A stretch of DNA of 11,817 nt from Thermodesulfobacteriota bacterium (GCA_028278625.1 JANQDY010000044.1:1-11817); one strand, 5' to 3'; counted from the stretch's first letter, positions 1 through 8,545 are shown. Notes: generated by a model not told the origin, from the sequence alone. Translations and numbers: made by a program.

Positions 1-54
1 AAGCGGTATATTTTACTCTCTGTTGGAAGCAAATAAATACAGGAAAAGACAAGA

Positions 55-3000
55 ATGATATGTCCAAAATGCCAAACTGAGCTTCCTGAGACAGCCAACT
101 TCTGTCTCAAGTGCGGACAACGGCTGAATACCGGGGAGCAAACTTCTGGGTTCAGCCCTATTCCTGATGCAGAACGAAAACGTGTCACGGCGCTTTTCTC
201 CGATCTAACCGGTTATACGGCTATGACTGAACAGCTCGACCCTGAAGAAGTCAAGGAGATCATGGGCCGAATATTTGATGGGGTAAAAGCAGTCGTCAGC
301 AAATACGATGGGTTCATAGAGAAGTTCGCGGGCGACGGAGCTCTGGCACTATTTGGTGTACCCAGCGCTCACGAGGACGACCCCATAAGGGCCATTGAGG
401 CTGCACGGGAGATTCACACGTTGGTTGAGGCATTGAACCCTCGTTATGAGAACAAGGTAGGTCATGCTCTGTCGATGCACAGCGGAATAAATACGGGTCT
501 CGTTGTTACAGCGGATGTCAATCTGGAAAAGGGAACTCACGGTGTCACTGGTGAGGCCATTAATGTAGCTGCAAGGTTAACTGGGCTTGCCGAGGCGGGG
601 GATATTCTGGTCGGGCTGGATACTTACAGGGCATCTCAGGCTCACTTCACTTTCCAACCCTTGAAACCGGTAAAAGTAAAAGGCAAATCTGAACATATCC
701 CGATCTACAAAGTACTTTCAAAAAAGGCTGCAACTGCTCGCATCAGCCGGGGTGTGCAGGTCTCTTCGGAAATGGTTGGCCGTGATCAGGAGCTTGCAAA
801 ACTGGAACTCCATATACTGAAGGCCGTCAACGGCCAGGGCTCCGTGGTCAACGTCTTTGGAGAACCGGGAGTAGGCAAATCCAGACTGTTGGCAGAACTA
901 AGGCAGCGGGACGTGATTAGCAGAGTCAGCATCCTGGAAGGCCGTTCAATCTCTATCGGGAAGAATCTGAGCTTCCACCCAATCATCGATCTTTTCAAGC
1001 AATGGGCCAGGATAAAGGAGGACAATACACAGGCTGAGGCCTCTAGAAAGCTGGAAACCAACATCCGCCGCGTATGTGGGGATGAAGCAGACGAAATATT
1101 TCCCTTTGTGGCGACTCTTATGGGGATGAAGCTCTCGGGTAAACATTCCCAAAGGGTTGAGGACATAGAAGGTGAGGCCCTGGAAAAACTAATCTCGAAG
1201 AATGTGCGGGAGCTCCTGATCAGGTCTTCGGAACGTATTCCCTTAGTGATTGTTATGGAAGACCTTCATTGGGCTGACACGACCTCGCTGGAGCTTCTTG
1301 AATCGCTCTTTCGTTTGACCCAGACTTCCCGCCTTGTATTCATCAATGTCTTTCGTCCCGGATACTGGCAGGGGGATGACAGAAAAGTCGAAAACTTAAC
1401 CGAATGGCTTCCCAAGGCCGATTTTGCTGAGATTGGCATAAGGCCGTTAAACAAGCAAACGAGCGAGACCCTGGTAAATAACATGTTGCAGATCAAGGGG
1501 CTTCCATACACGGTGAAGCACCGGATTGTAGACAGGGCCGGCGGTAATCCGTTCTTCATGGAGGAGATTGCACGTTCGCTTATCGATGAAGGAGCAATCG
1601 TACGAAAAAATGGAGCCTTTGAGGTCACCGAGAAGATTGATCATGTGGTGATCCCATCAACCATCAACGATGTTCTCACGGCCAGAATAGACCGATTAGA
1701 AGAACAAACGCGAGACCTCATTAAGGTCGCATCGGTAATAGGAAGGAGCTTTTTTGACAGGATATTGAAAGAAGTAGCCACTTCCATCGAAAGCATTGAC
1801 GATCGGCTTGCATATCTCAAGGACGCTCAATTTATCCGAGACCGCATGAGGATGGAAGAACTGGAGTACCTGTTCAAACACGCCCTGGCCCAAGAGGCCA
1901 CCTACGAATCCACGCTCATACAGCAGCGCAAAGCGCTTCATGGAAAGGTAGCCCAATCCATTGAGAAGATTTTCCAGGAGCGCCTTCACGAATTTTACGG
2001 GATGTTGGCATTTCACTACAGCAAAGCCGACGACCAGGAGAAGGCCGAGGAATACATGGTTAAGGCTGGGGACGAAGCACTACGGTCTTCTGCTTCGGGC
2101 GAAGCCCTGCAATACTTTCAGGAAGCGCTGAAGCTCTATCTTGCTAAATATGGCGATGATGCTGATCCAGAAAAACTCACCAATTTCGAAAAAAATATTG
2201 GTATAGCGCTTTACAACAAGGCGCAATGGCAGGAGTCAGTAACGTATTTTGACTCCGTGTTGGCACGGTGGGGGACACCGTTGCCCAAAAGAGGTTTTTT
2301 GGGGACGCTGAAGCTTGCGTGGCATCTGCTCTTATTGATTAAAATGATTTACTTGAAGTTCCCTAATTCAAAGAAGACACCGGGGGACCGGGACTTGGAA
2401 ATAATTGAGTTGCGTTCAAATGTGGGAATTGCGCTCGCATTTCTGGACCATATCAGGCAGTTCCAGGTTGCGATGGCCATCTTGAAATACATGACGAAAT
2501 TCGATTTATCCAAAACCCCCAAAGTATCTGGTAACTGTGCCGCAGTGGCCAGTGTCCTTACCCTTAGTGGGTTGTCCTTTAAGCTGAGCAACAGGCTGTT
2601 GGAAGTTTCAAAACAATATATAGTTGCAGAAAATATTGGGGACCGGATGCATTATGTTTGCTTCAGCACTATGGCTTATCATTGTCAGGGCACTTGGGGA
2701 AAAATCAAGAGACTGAATGTGGATCTATTGAATTCTTCATTGAGAATTGGTGATTTTTGGCACACATCAATGTACCTGTATTTTTATGCCCTTGTGAAAG
2801 GGGAACAAGGGGAGTTCGGACATCTCTTGAAGGTGGTAGATAAATTGTACGAAATCGGAGAGACCTATGACTATCCTCTGGCCAATATTAATGCTCAAGT
2901 ACTAAAAGCAGATTTTCTAATCAAGGCGCGAAGTGCCCATGAGGGGATGTCGGGGGCCGAACAAGGGATTTCGTACTCTCGAGAGAAAGGTACCGAACTT

Positions 3001-3588
3001 CAAGAAATAATGTTCATGGGTTTTAAAGTGGAAGCACAACATCGGGCGGGAGATGTGGAAGGAGCGCGTGACTCGATATCTCTAGCATCGGAAATCTATG
3101 AAAAACACACGTTACGGATCATGCCCGTTATGTTGGCCCCCTATATGACAGCACGTTTCTTCGTTGCTGTTGAGCAACTAAATCACCCAACCCGTTCCGT
3201 CACTTCCTCGGATGTGGCGCATATCCGAAAGCACGCCTATAACGCCGGCAAAGCGGCGGTGCGGAATTCTAAAAAATATGCACCTTACAGAACCAAAATC
3301 TTAAGACTGATGGGCCTTTATTACTGGCTCATCGACGAGCAAGGAAATGCCCTTAAATGGTGGGGCAGGACCATAGAAGAGGGTGAGAGGCTCGGCGCAA
3401 GGCCTGATCTTTCTCGAACATATTTCGAAGTGGGAAAGCGGTTGTTGGAACCACAAAGCAAACACAAAAAATTGAATGGAATAGATTCCAAAGGCTACTT
3501 TGAAATAGCTGAAACACTGTCTCGTGAAATGAATTTGGAGAGGGACCTCGAAGATTTGAATAGGTTTAAAATAGAGCATGGATTGTAG
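55..3588 (+). CDS. Zinc-ribbon / class III nucleotide cyclase / STAND ATPase / TPR-like signalling protein
   Basis: Predicted cytoplasmic multidomain signalling protein of 1177 residues. An N-terminal zinc ribbon has C3, C6, C17 and C20. A class III adenylate/guanylate cyclase domain follows at about residues 40-220. It keeps the two metal-binding aspartates (D50 in FSDLTGYT, D94 in FAGDG), a lysine at K90, and the N170-x3-R174 pair (INVAAR) of the catalytic site, so it looks active; ATP versus GTP use cannot be told. An AAA/STAND-type ATPase begins near 240, with Walker A GEPGVGKS at 269-276 and a Walker B-like segment ending MEDLHWAD (about 397-408). The rest is helical and probably TPR-like, a protein-interaction or sensing region. 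The ATG at 55 has an AGGAAAAG ribosome site at 41-48. No membrane segments are evident. This architecture is common in bacteria, but the trigger and target are unknown. No partner gene follows, only decayed sequence. Confidence 0.9.
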   Translation: MICPKCQTELPETANFCLKCGQRLNTGEQTSGFSPIPDAERKRVTALFSDLTGYTAMTEQLDPEEVKEIMGRIFDGVKAVVSKYDGFIEKFAGDGALALFGVPSAHEDDPIRAIEAAREIHTLVEALNPRYENKVGHALSMHSGINTGLVVTADVNLEKGTHGVTGEAINVAARLTGLAEAGDILVGLDTYRASQAHFTFQPLKPVKVKGKSEHIPIYKVLSKKAATARISRGVQVSSEMVGRDQELAKLELHILKAVNGQGSVVNVFGEPGVGKSRLLAELRQRDVISRVSILEGRSISIGKNLSFHPIIDLFKQWARIKEDNTQAEASRKLETNIRRVCGDEADEIFPFVATLMGMKLSGKHSQRVEDIEGEALEKLISKNVRELLIRSSERIPLVIVMEDLHWADTTSLELLESLFRLTQTSRLVFINVFRPGYWQGDDRKVENLTEWLPKADFAEIGIRPLNKQTSETLVNNMLQIKGLPYTVKHRIVDRAGGNPFFMEEIARSLIDEGAIVRKNGAFEVTEKIDHVVIPSTINDVLTARIDRLEEQTRDLIKVASVIGRSFFDRILKEVATSIESIDDRLAYLKDAQFIRDRMRMEELEYLFKHALAQEATYESTLIQQRKALHGKVAQSIEKIFQERLHEFYGMLAFHYSKADDQEKAEEYMVKAGDEALRSSASGEALQYFQEALKLYLAKYGDDADPEKLTNFEKNIGIALYNKAQWQESVTYFDSVLARWGTPLPKRGFLGTLKLAWHLLLLIKMIYLKFPNSKKTPGDRDLEIIELRSNVGIALAFLDHIRQFQVAMAILKYMTKFDLSKTPKVSGNCAAVASVLTLSGLSFKLSNRLLEVSKQYIVAENIGDRMHYVCFSTMAYHCQGTWGKIKRLNVDLLNSSLRIGDFWHTSMYLYFYALVKGEQGEFGHLLKVVDKLYEIGETYDYPLANINAQVLKADFLIKARSAHEGMSGAEQGISYSREKGTELQEIMFMGFKVEAQHRAGDVEGARDSISLASEIYEKHTLRIMPVMLAPYMTARFFVAVEQLNHPTRSVTSSDVAHIRKHAYNAGKAAVRNSKKYAPYRTKILRLMGLYYWLIDEQGNALKWWGRTIEEGERLGARPDLSRTYFEVGKRLLEPQSKHKKLNGIDSKGYFEIAETLSREMNLERDLEDLNRFKIEHGL

Positions 3589-3636
3589 CTCGTCTTCCTA
3601 TTTTAAAGAGTTTCTGCATGAACCCAATCATCATAA

Positions 3637-3939
3637 TTGGGATTTCCCTTTAACACTGAGAAGTACAATCGAAGATTAACCGCCATCTTTAACGCAGATG
3701 TAGAAGGCTACAGCCGTTTGAGGGATGATGAGGATGCAACAATCCGCACCATCACGGCTTATCGAAAAGCGATAACGGATCTTGTCCATAAATATCGTGG
3801 CAGAGTTGTCGATTCCCCAGGGGACTTGGATGCTAACGAAAACAGAACCAGTTGTGCTAATCGCCACGGAACCGGTGATTGCGCGTTGCTCTGTAGGTTT
3901 TGGAAAACACAGTGGAAAAGTAGAGGCAGTGTTTTCTAA
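3637..3939 (+). pseudogene. Truncated class III cyclase remnant (N-terminal part only)
   Basis: The first ~63 residues resemble the start of a second cyclase subfamily: RRLTAIFNADVEGYSRL carries the first metal-binding aspartate, followed by a TYR-type helix and RGRVVDSPGD with the second. In relatives this GD is followed by a stretch such as NLLAEF and then the rest of the domain. Here homology stops at about position 3825 and the frame runs into unrelated residues, ending at TAA 3937-3939. The N-x3-R catalytic pair and any effector domain are absent, so the piece cannot be an active cyclase. The only start in reach is a TTG at 3637 with no convincing ribosome site. It differs from the cyclase just upstream (no zinc ribbon, different sequence), so it is not a simple partial duplication. 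It is most likely a deletion relic. Confidence 0.7.
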
Positions 3940-4030
3940 GAGATGGTTTTGAAAAGGGTCTTTTTCTTAAAGGTTTAAAGATAATAGAAAGCCATGTGGC
4001 ATCATGAGGGTTGAGAGGATTTACAGAGGC
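3940..4030. other. Non-coding gap between two gene relics
   Basis: This is short AT-leaning sequence between the cyclase stump and the winged-helix remnant. I see no ORF, tRNA-like fold, convincing promoter or terminator. The only structure is a small GCCATGTGGC palindrome near 3991. The same holds for 4311-4411 on the other side of the winged-helix relic, where all three minus-strand frames are interrupted. Together with the two relics, the whole 3589-4411 stretch appears to hold no intact gene. Confidence 0.5.
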
Positions 4031-4310
4031 CTAGAAAATTGGATTAGCCTCCTCGTTAGGAAGTTCCACACTGGAAAGACGAGAACCTCTTGAGCCATTT
4101 TTGGGCCGGTTCACGGTGAGTCGATAGTGAGGGGATCGGCCGGCCCCTTTGAGTTTAAGAAGTCCCAGCTTCACCATTTCATCGAAATCCCGCTTGGCAG
4201 TCGCGCGCGACAAACCAGTCAGCTTCTGGTATTCGGAATTTTTGATTCACAGGTCCGATTTGAGAAACTGAACGGCTTTGACCTGCCTCTCATTTAGATT
4301 CAGTCCTCAT
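4031..4310 (-). pseudogene. Decayed C-terminal winged-helix fragment (Fic / ATP-binding-regulator type)
   Basis: Read on the minus strand, this stretch gives LNERQVKAVQFLKSDL, a stop, then IKNSEYQKLTGLSRATAKRD, followed by a wing-like segment rich in Leu and Lys and RSPHYRL. This matches the C-terminal winged helix found in Fic-family proteins and in RecG-like ATP-binding transcriptional regulators. The pattern would be continuous but for a TGA at 4247-4249, where relatives usually have a glycine or similar, and a second in-frame TGA at 4307-4309. Only a 60-residue open piece remains (4031-4213) and it lacks any catalytic domain. No clear continuation is readable further upstream. I call it a relic. 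A functional 60-residue HTH protein starting at the ATG at 4213 is possible but less likely. Confidence 0.65.
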
Positions 4311-4411
4311 GCGACCATCGGTGACCCATTAGACCTGCTTCAAATCTGGAATTTAGGGCCACTGAGTGAGCAAGATGGTTTCTTTAATGAGAAACGCAAT
4401 AACGATTCAAT

Positions 4412-4876
4412 TCAATCGCTAATATCGCTATCTCCGAGCTCCTGTTTCTGGCTGCTTTGTACAAACCCCCGTCCCAACCATCTGCCTTCTATCCCGGAAA
4501 GGTCAGGCTTACCTTCAAGTTTAACGGCTGTACCCATCCCCTGGGGCGCCCCGAAGGTTTTGGTCGTCGGTTCCCGCCATGTGCCGATATTTATCACAGC
4601 GTCCGCGCCCACATCCAGCGCCTTGTTGGCCAAGGCCTGGTAAACAGGTGCATATCCGTGGTCTTCCAACCTAATCACCTTGATTTCGCCAAGCACCCGA
4701 TACTGAACCGTGTCCGGAAGCGCCTGGTCCGTCAAGAGAATCTTCTTGTCCGTCGGAGCGCCCGAAGCCGCAGGCGTGCCGGTAAACAGTACCCGGTCCC
4801 TGTTCGCAGTCATCGCATTATCCTGCGCACACCCAAAACCGACCAGAACGGCTGTAACTAAAACCCATTTCCACAT
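4412..4876 (-). CDS. Small putative lipoprotein with YbjQ-like segment
   Basis: A 154-residue protein with a short hydrophobic N-terminus (MWKWVLVTAVLVGFGC) and a cysteine at position 16, consistent with a lipoprotein signal peptide. The lipobox is not canonical, with Gly-Phe-Gly before the Cys, so secretion without lipidation is the alternative. Residues ~57-120 contain YRVLGEIKVIR and a helix ending in ALDVGADAVINIG. This resembles the YbjQ/DUF74-like fold and related envelope proteins, where an A-x-x-x-GADAVI motif is typical. The start is well supported by a GGGAGGGG ribosome site just upstream of the ATG at 4874-4876. It is transcribed away from the oxidoreductase and stands alone, beside decayed genes. 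Function is unknown; an envelope location is inferred. Confidence 0.75.
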   Translation of the reverse strand: MWKWVLVTAVLVGFGCAQDNAMTANRDRVLFTGTPAASGAPTDKKILLTDQALPDTVQYRVLGEIKVIRLEDHGYAPVYQALANKALDVGADAVINIGTWREPTTKTFGAPQGMGTAVKLEGKPDLSGIEGRWLGRGFVQSSQKQELGDSDISD

Positions 4877-4929
4877 ATCAACCCCTCCCGTACAAAATTT
4901 GAATCCATGTTGTCATTCACCCCAACTGT

Positions 4930-4963
4930 GGCAATAATAGCCATGTTTTGTCACTTTAAACAA
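4930..4963 (-). promoter_or_regulatory. Candidate promoter for the lipoprotein gene
   Basis: On the minus strand TTGTTT (plus 4958-4963) and TATTAT (plus 4934-4939) are separated by 18 bases, a fair sigma-70-like pair. They lie about 57 bases ahead of the start at 4876. The -10 sits inside an imperfect 13-base palindrome (GGCAATAATAGCC, 4930-4942) that could be an operator. Judged by eye only. Confidence 0.35.
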
Positions 4964-5123
4964 CTCTTTTCCGAAATCACACGTCCAATGCGCCGTGTTT
5001 TCCTGTGGCCTCACTCCGCAATTTGTAGTATTCTTGTATGACTTTTCTTTCCCGTTCTGTCACACCCTTGCTTTGAAACAGTCGTTATTTGTAGCGATGG
5101 AACCTCATAAAGGAGAAGAAATA

Positions 5124-7355
5124 ATGGTTGAGTTTCAAAAGACAAGTTGCGGCCTCTGTTTGCAGAGTTGCGGTCTGGAGGTTAAGGTCGTGGACAACCG
5201 GATCATCAAAGTCCGGCCCGATAAGGAGAATCTAAGGTCCCAAGGGTATGTTTGCCGTAAAGGGCTCAAAATTGCCAATTTTCAGCATCATAAAGAACGG
5301 CTGGAACACCCTTTGAAAAGGACATCCGGCGGCTTTGAGCATGTCTCTTGGGAAACGGCGCTGGGGGAAATCAGTCACAAGCTTAAAACAATTCTGGAAA
5401 AATACGGACCGGAATCCCTGGCCCTCATGGCCGGTGGCTCCGGCGGATGTCAACTGGGCGGCCGCTTTGGAGGGCGACTTCTTTTCAGTCTCGGCAGTAA
5501 ATACCTGTACACGGCCCTGGGTCAGGAATGGACCGGACGGCATTATGTTCGGGGCCGGATTTATGGCAACCAGACGCTGTTTCATCATCCGGATCATCAT
5601 CGAACCGAAGTGCTTCTGGGGCTGGGATGGAATGGATGGTCCTCCCACGGCATGCCCCAGACCCGGCGTTATCTGAAGGCCATCAGCGAAGATCCGGACC
5701 GCCATCTCATTATTGTCGATCCACGGCCGTCTGAAACGGCCCGTTATGCGGACATCCACCTGGCCTTGACCCCCGGCACCGACGCCTTGCTGCTGAAATC
5801 CATGATCGCCATTATTTTGAAGGAAGGGTGGCAGAACGATGCCTTTATCCGCAACCATACCCGCGGCTTGGATAAGGTATTCGCCGCATTGGATGGGTTC
5901 CCCATTAAAGATGCCCTCTCGGTTTGCGGCCTTGATGTCGGTCAGGTAAAAGACGTGTGCCGTCTCTTTACCAGCCGCAAATCCGCCATCATGTCCGATC
6001 TGGGGGTGCTCATGAACCGGCATTCCACCCTGGTCAGTTTTCTGGAAGAGGTCCTTTTGGCCGTTTCCGGGCGAATCGGTGCCAGCGGCGGGAATGTCTT
6101 TACCGGAACCTTAAGCCCCATGGGAATCCATACGGACACCGATGATCCCGCCACCTGGCGGACCAAATCGACCGATATTCCGGCCATTATTGGAATTTTT
6201 CCTCCCAATGTTCTGCCGGAGGAAATCGACTCGGACCGGCAGGACCGGATTCGGGCGGTCATTGTTACAGGCGCCAATCCATTAAGATCCTATGCGGATA
6301 CCAAGGCCTATGAAAAGGCCTTCAGAAACCTGGATCTACTGGTTGCAGTCGATGTGGCGTTCACGGAAACCGCGGCCCTGGCCCATTATGTCCTTCCCAG
6401 CAGAACCGCTTACGAATCCTGGGACTGCAGTTTCTGGAGCTTCAATTTTCCGGAAGTCTTCTTACAGCTTCGCAGGCCGGTGGTAACCGCCGCGCCGGAT
6501 ACCAGGGAATTGGGCTGGATCATGACGGCCCTGGCCAAAAACATGGGGGTGATGCCTTCTGTTCCCCAGTCCCTCAAAAAGGCGGCAGAAGGCGATCTGG
6601 AGGGTTTCGCCCGTCAGTTGGAGGAGTACATCAAAACCAATCCCGATGGATTGTTGAAACTGCCTTTTGTTCTGGCCGAAACCCTGGGAAGCGTCATGGG
6701 CTCGCCCCACCTGGCCTTTATGTGGGGCCTCCTCTGGTCGGCCCCGGACCCCTTTAAGGAAGCCATGGCCCGGGCCGGATACCCGCTGGGGCCGGATCAG
6801 GCCGGAAAAATCTTGGAGGCCGTCCGTCTAAACCGTCAAGGAATATGGCTGGCGCTTTTGGAGTCCCACAAGAATCTCGATGTTGTGAAGAACCGTTTGA
6901 TCGACTTTCATGCCCCGGAACTGCTGGACTGGCTGAACCAGGTGACGCCCCAATCCGAAATTCACGCCTTATCCATGGACCTGGAGTTTCCGCTGGTAAT
7001 GATGGCGGGATGGCACATGGACAGCAATGCCAACACCCTCATGCGGGATCCGACTTGGAACAAGGGCCGCAGGGTCGGCTGTCTGGCCGTTCATGGGGAT
7101 GATGCGGAAAACCTGGGTCTTTCTGATGGCGCCAAAGCGCTATTGACCACCCAGGCCGGTCAGGCCCAGGTGACAGTACAAATAAGCCCGCTCACCCGGC
7201 CCGGCATGGTCTTGATGCCCCACGGTTTCGGCCTGGATTTTGATGGCGAAACGGTCGGGGTCAATGTGAACGATTTAACCGATGCAACACACCGGGACCC
7301 CCTGGCGGCCACCCCTCATCATCGCAGGGTCCCCTGTCGTCTGGAAAGGATTTGA
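5124..7355 (+). CDS. Molybdopterin (bis-MGD type) oxidoreductase with N-terminal [4Fe-4S] site
   Basis: A 743-residue member of the DMSO reductase / formate dehydrogenase superfamily. The [4Fe-4S] motif is C9-x2-C12-x3-C16-x27-C44, followed by R45-K46-G47; the Lys is the usual electron-relay position. Core molybdopterin-binding segments follow, including VLLGLGWNGWSSHG, LIIVDPRPSETARYADIHLALTPGTDALL and VIVTGANPLRSYAD. A C-terminal molydop-binding domain runs from about residue 620 (FPLVMMAGWHMDSN) to the end. The start is the ATG at 5124, preceded by AGGAGAA at 5111; the longer open frame from 4995 has no ribosome site and a non-conserved leader. There is no twin-arginine signal, so it is probably cytoplasmic. 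There is no in-frame UGA, and no cysteine in the region where a Cys/Sec metal ligand is usually found (around YTALGQEWTGRHYV). The substrate is unknown. Convergent with the ferredoxin-like gene, which could be its electron partner. Confidence 0.9.
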   Translation: MVEFQKTSCGLCLQSCGLEVKVVDNRIIKVRPDKENLRSQGYVCRKGLKIANFQHHKERLEHPLKRTSGGFEHVSWETALGEISHKLKTILEKYGPESLALMAGGSGGCQLGGRFGGRLLFSLGSKYLYTALGQEWTGRHYVRGRIYGNQTLFHHPDHHRTEVLLGLGWNGWSSHGMPQTRRYLKAISEDPDRHLIIVDPRPSETARYADIHLALTPGTDALLLKSMIAIILKEGWQNDAFIRNHTRGLDKVFAALDGFPIKDALSVCGLDVGQVKDVCRLFTSRKSAIMSDLGVLMNRHSTLVSFLEEVLLAVSGRIGASGGNVFTGTLSPMGIHTDTDDPATWRTKSTDIPAIIGIFPPNVLPEEIDSDRQDRIRAVIVTGANPLRSYADTKAYEKAFRNLDLLVAVDVAFTETAALAHYVLPSRTAYESWDCSFWSFNFPEVFLQLRRPVVTAAPDTRELGWIMTALAKNMGVMPSVPQSLKKAAEGDLEGFARQLEEYIKTNPDGLLKLPFVLAETLGSVMGSPHLAFMWGLLWSAPDPFKEAMARAGYPLGPDQAGKILEAVRLNRQGIWLALLESHKNLDVVKNRLIDFHAPELLDWLNQVTPQSEIHALSMDLEFPLVMMAGWHMDSNANTLMRDPTWNKGRRVGCLAVHGDDAENLGLSDGAKALLTTQAGQAQVTVQISPLTRPGMVLMPHGFGLDFDGETVGVNVNDLTDATHRDPLAATPHHRRVPCRLERI

Positions 7356-7379
7356 GGGTTCTTAACCCTCAGGTTTTTG
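7353..7379. terminator. Shared hairpin terminator between convergent genes
   Basis: A perfect 8-base stem (TGAGGGTT at 7353-7360, AACCCTCA at 7364-7371) with a three-base loop is followed on the plus strand by GGTTTTTGG. The TGA stop of the oxidoreductase forms the first three bases of the stem. The TAA stop of the opposing gene (7362-7364) spans loop and stem. It is a plausible intrinsic terminator for the plus strand. The minus-strand side lacks a clear T run, so bidirectional use is uncertain. Confidence 0.65.
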
Positions 7380-8480
7380 GTCCGCGTACCAATGGTTCAT
7401 CCATTCCCTCGCATTCAGGGGCGGATCAATGGTCTCCTCGCGATGTGTCAGTATGAGGGATTTTGTGGGGCATTTGTATACGCAAACGCCGCAGCCGATG
7501 CATTTGTCAGGGATAAGTTCGGCAACCATTCCCTTTTTGTTGGTTGATTTTGCGCTTGTGGCCAGGGTGAAGGCTTCCATGGGGCACCGCTCAACACACA
7601 AGCCGCAGGCCTTGCAGGTTTCGGGGGTGGTTCGAACACGGTAGTTGGACACATCGTGGCTCTTATTGTGCTTGAGCACATGATAGGCTTCAAAAAAAAG
7701 GCAGCAACACTTGCAGCAGTTACAGATGGTATCCGCACCCTCCTGCCAGTTGCTGATGGCATGAACCAGACCTGATTCCGCCGATTCCCTGAGGATTCCT
7801 TTGGTCTCCTCACGGGTGATCTCCCGACCCAGGCCGTTATCGACAATGTAGCGGCCGAGCCTGCCGAAATGAAGACATACATCCAAAGGATGATCACACA
7901 CCTTGGCATCGGAATCGAAACGCTTACGCTGTCGGCACGGGCAATGGGATACGGTGCAATAGTCCTGAGTTTCAACGAATCTCACCACATCCTCATAGGG
8001 GAGGATTCTGCGGGGATCCTGAACCGTCCTGTGAATGGGAATGGTCCTTAGTCCTTTTACGTGGGCGACTTTAAACTGATCCATGAAACCGTCGTAGAAA
8101 TACTTGTTGAGGGGCCGGGCCGTGGTTCTGGTGGCCTCATCCGGTTCCGCCGCCCAGTAGGGGCCCCGCAGCAGAACGAAGAACGAATCATTGAGGCTGT
8201 ACCGGATCGATTCGCCCTTCTGACTCCGCCAAACCGCACCCCGGCGGGCAAGCGCGTCCAGTTTCAACGCCAGGATTTCCGGTGCCATTCCTTTCTTTTG
8301 AGCCAATTCTTCCAGGCTCCTCCCTGAAAAGGGCATTCCGGTCAAAAGATCCGCTTCCTCAGGGGTATAGAAAGACTGTATTGTGGGCATCAGGTGTTTT
8401 GATTCCGGAAGTCCCCACCACGCTTTTCTAAGCCAGGCGATCAGTGCTTCGTAACGCGCTTTTTTTTGTAAGTCAGTCAT
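7362..8480 (-). CDS. Cysteine-rich 4Fe-4S ferredoxin-like protein
   Basis: A 372-residue soluble protein, probably an electron-transfer or Fe-S redox protein. Residues ~35-95 look helical, with a possible winged-helix-like section (FSGRSLEELAQKKGMAPEIL, then a Leu-rich helix). The middle has Y174-C175-x4-C180-x-C182, then C195 and C202, then the unusual run C253-x-CC-x-CCC (253-260). The C-terminus has two classic [4Fe-4S] motifs: C289-x2-C292-x2-C295-x3-C299-P and C327-x2-C330-x2-C333-x3-C337-P. The start at 8480 has GGAGGAG five bases upstream on the minus strand; an upstream in-frame ATG at 8501 lacks this. No signal peptide or membrane span. It resembles 4Fe-4S dicluster proteins of anaerobic deltaproteobacteria with the same CPCR and CNCC-type signatures. 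The role of the central cysteines is unknown; they could bind a further cluster. Confidence 0.88.
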   Translation of the reverse strand: MTDLQKKARYEALIAWLRKAWWGLPESKHLMPTIQSFYTPEEADLLTGMPFSGRSLEELAQKKGMAPEILALKLDALARRGAVWRSQKGESIRYSLNDSFFVLLRGPYWAAEPDEATRTTARPLNKYFYDGFMDQFKVAHVKGLRTIPIHRTVQDPRRILPYEDVVRFVETQDYCTVSHCPCRQRKRFDSDAKVCDHPLDVCLHFGRLGRYIVDNGLGREITREETKGILRESAESGLVHAISNWQEGADTICNCCKCCCLFFEAYHVLKHNKSHDVSNYRVRTTPETCKACGLCVERCPMEAFTLATSAKSTNKKGMVAELIPDKCIGCGVCVYKCPTKSLILTHREETIDPPLNAREWMNHWYADQKPEG

Positions 8481-8502
8481 TGGCTCCTCCAAGAGAAACA
8501 AA

Positions 8503-8545
8503 TTGTAATTGCAAAACGGCGCTTTTAAAATCCGTGGATACTATA
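8503..8545 (-). promoter_or_regulatory. Candidate promoter and operator for the ferredoxin-like gene
   Basis: On the minus strand TATAGT (plus 8540-8545) is a good -10 element, five of six bases matching consensus. The upstream -35 is poor (TGATTT around plus 8563-8568). Between the -10 and the gene lies an imperfect palindrome TTGTAATTGCAA (8503-8514) that could be a repressor site or part of the leader. Assigned by eye. Confidence 0.35.

Noticed and set aside
3826..3950. Alternative reading frame after the cyclase stump (TEPVVLIATEPVIARC and onward)
   Set aside because: It looks weakly protein-like but is too short and has no start; no family could be named, so it is only a possible second relic.
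4278..4861. Plus-strand open frames opposite the putative lipoprotein
   Set aside because: No ribosome sites or recognisable domains; the minus-strand gene has a strong ribosome site and signal peptide.
4995..5123. In-frame extension of the oxidoreductase upstream of the ATG at 5124
   Set aside because: No ribosome site at 4995, while AGGAGAA precedes 5124 and the Fe-S motif sits at the normal distance from that start.
5232..6023. A 263-codon minus-strand open frame inside the oxidoreductase gene
   Set aside because: Antisense shadow of a GC-rich coding region, with no recognisable domain.
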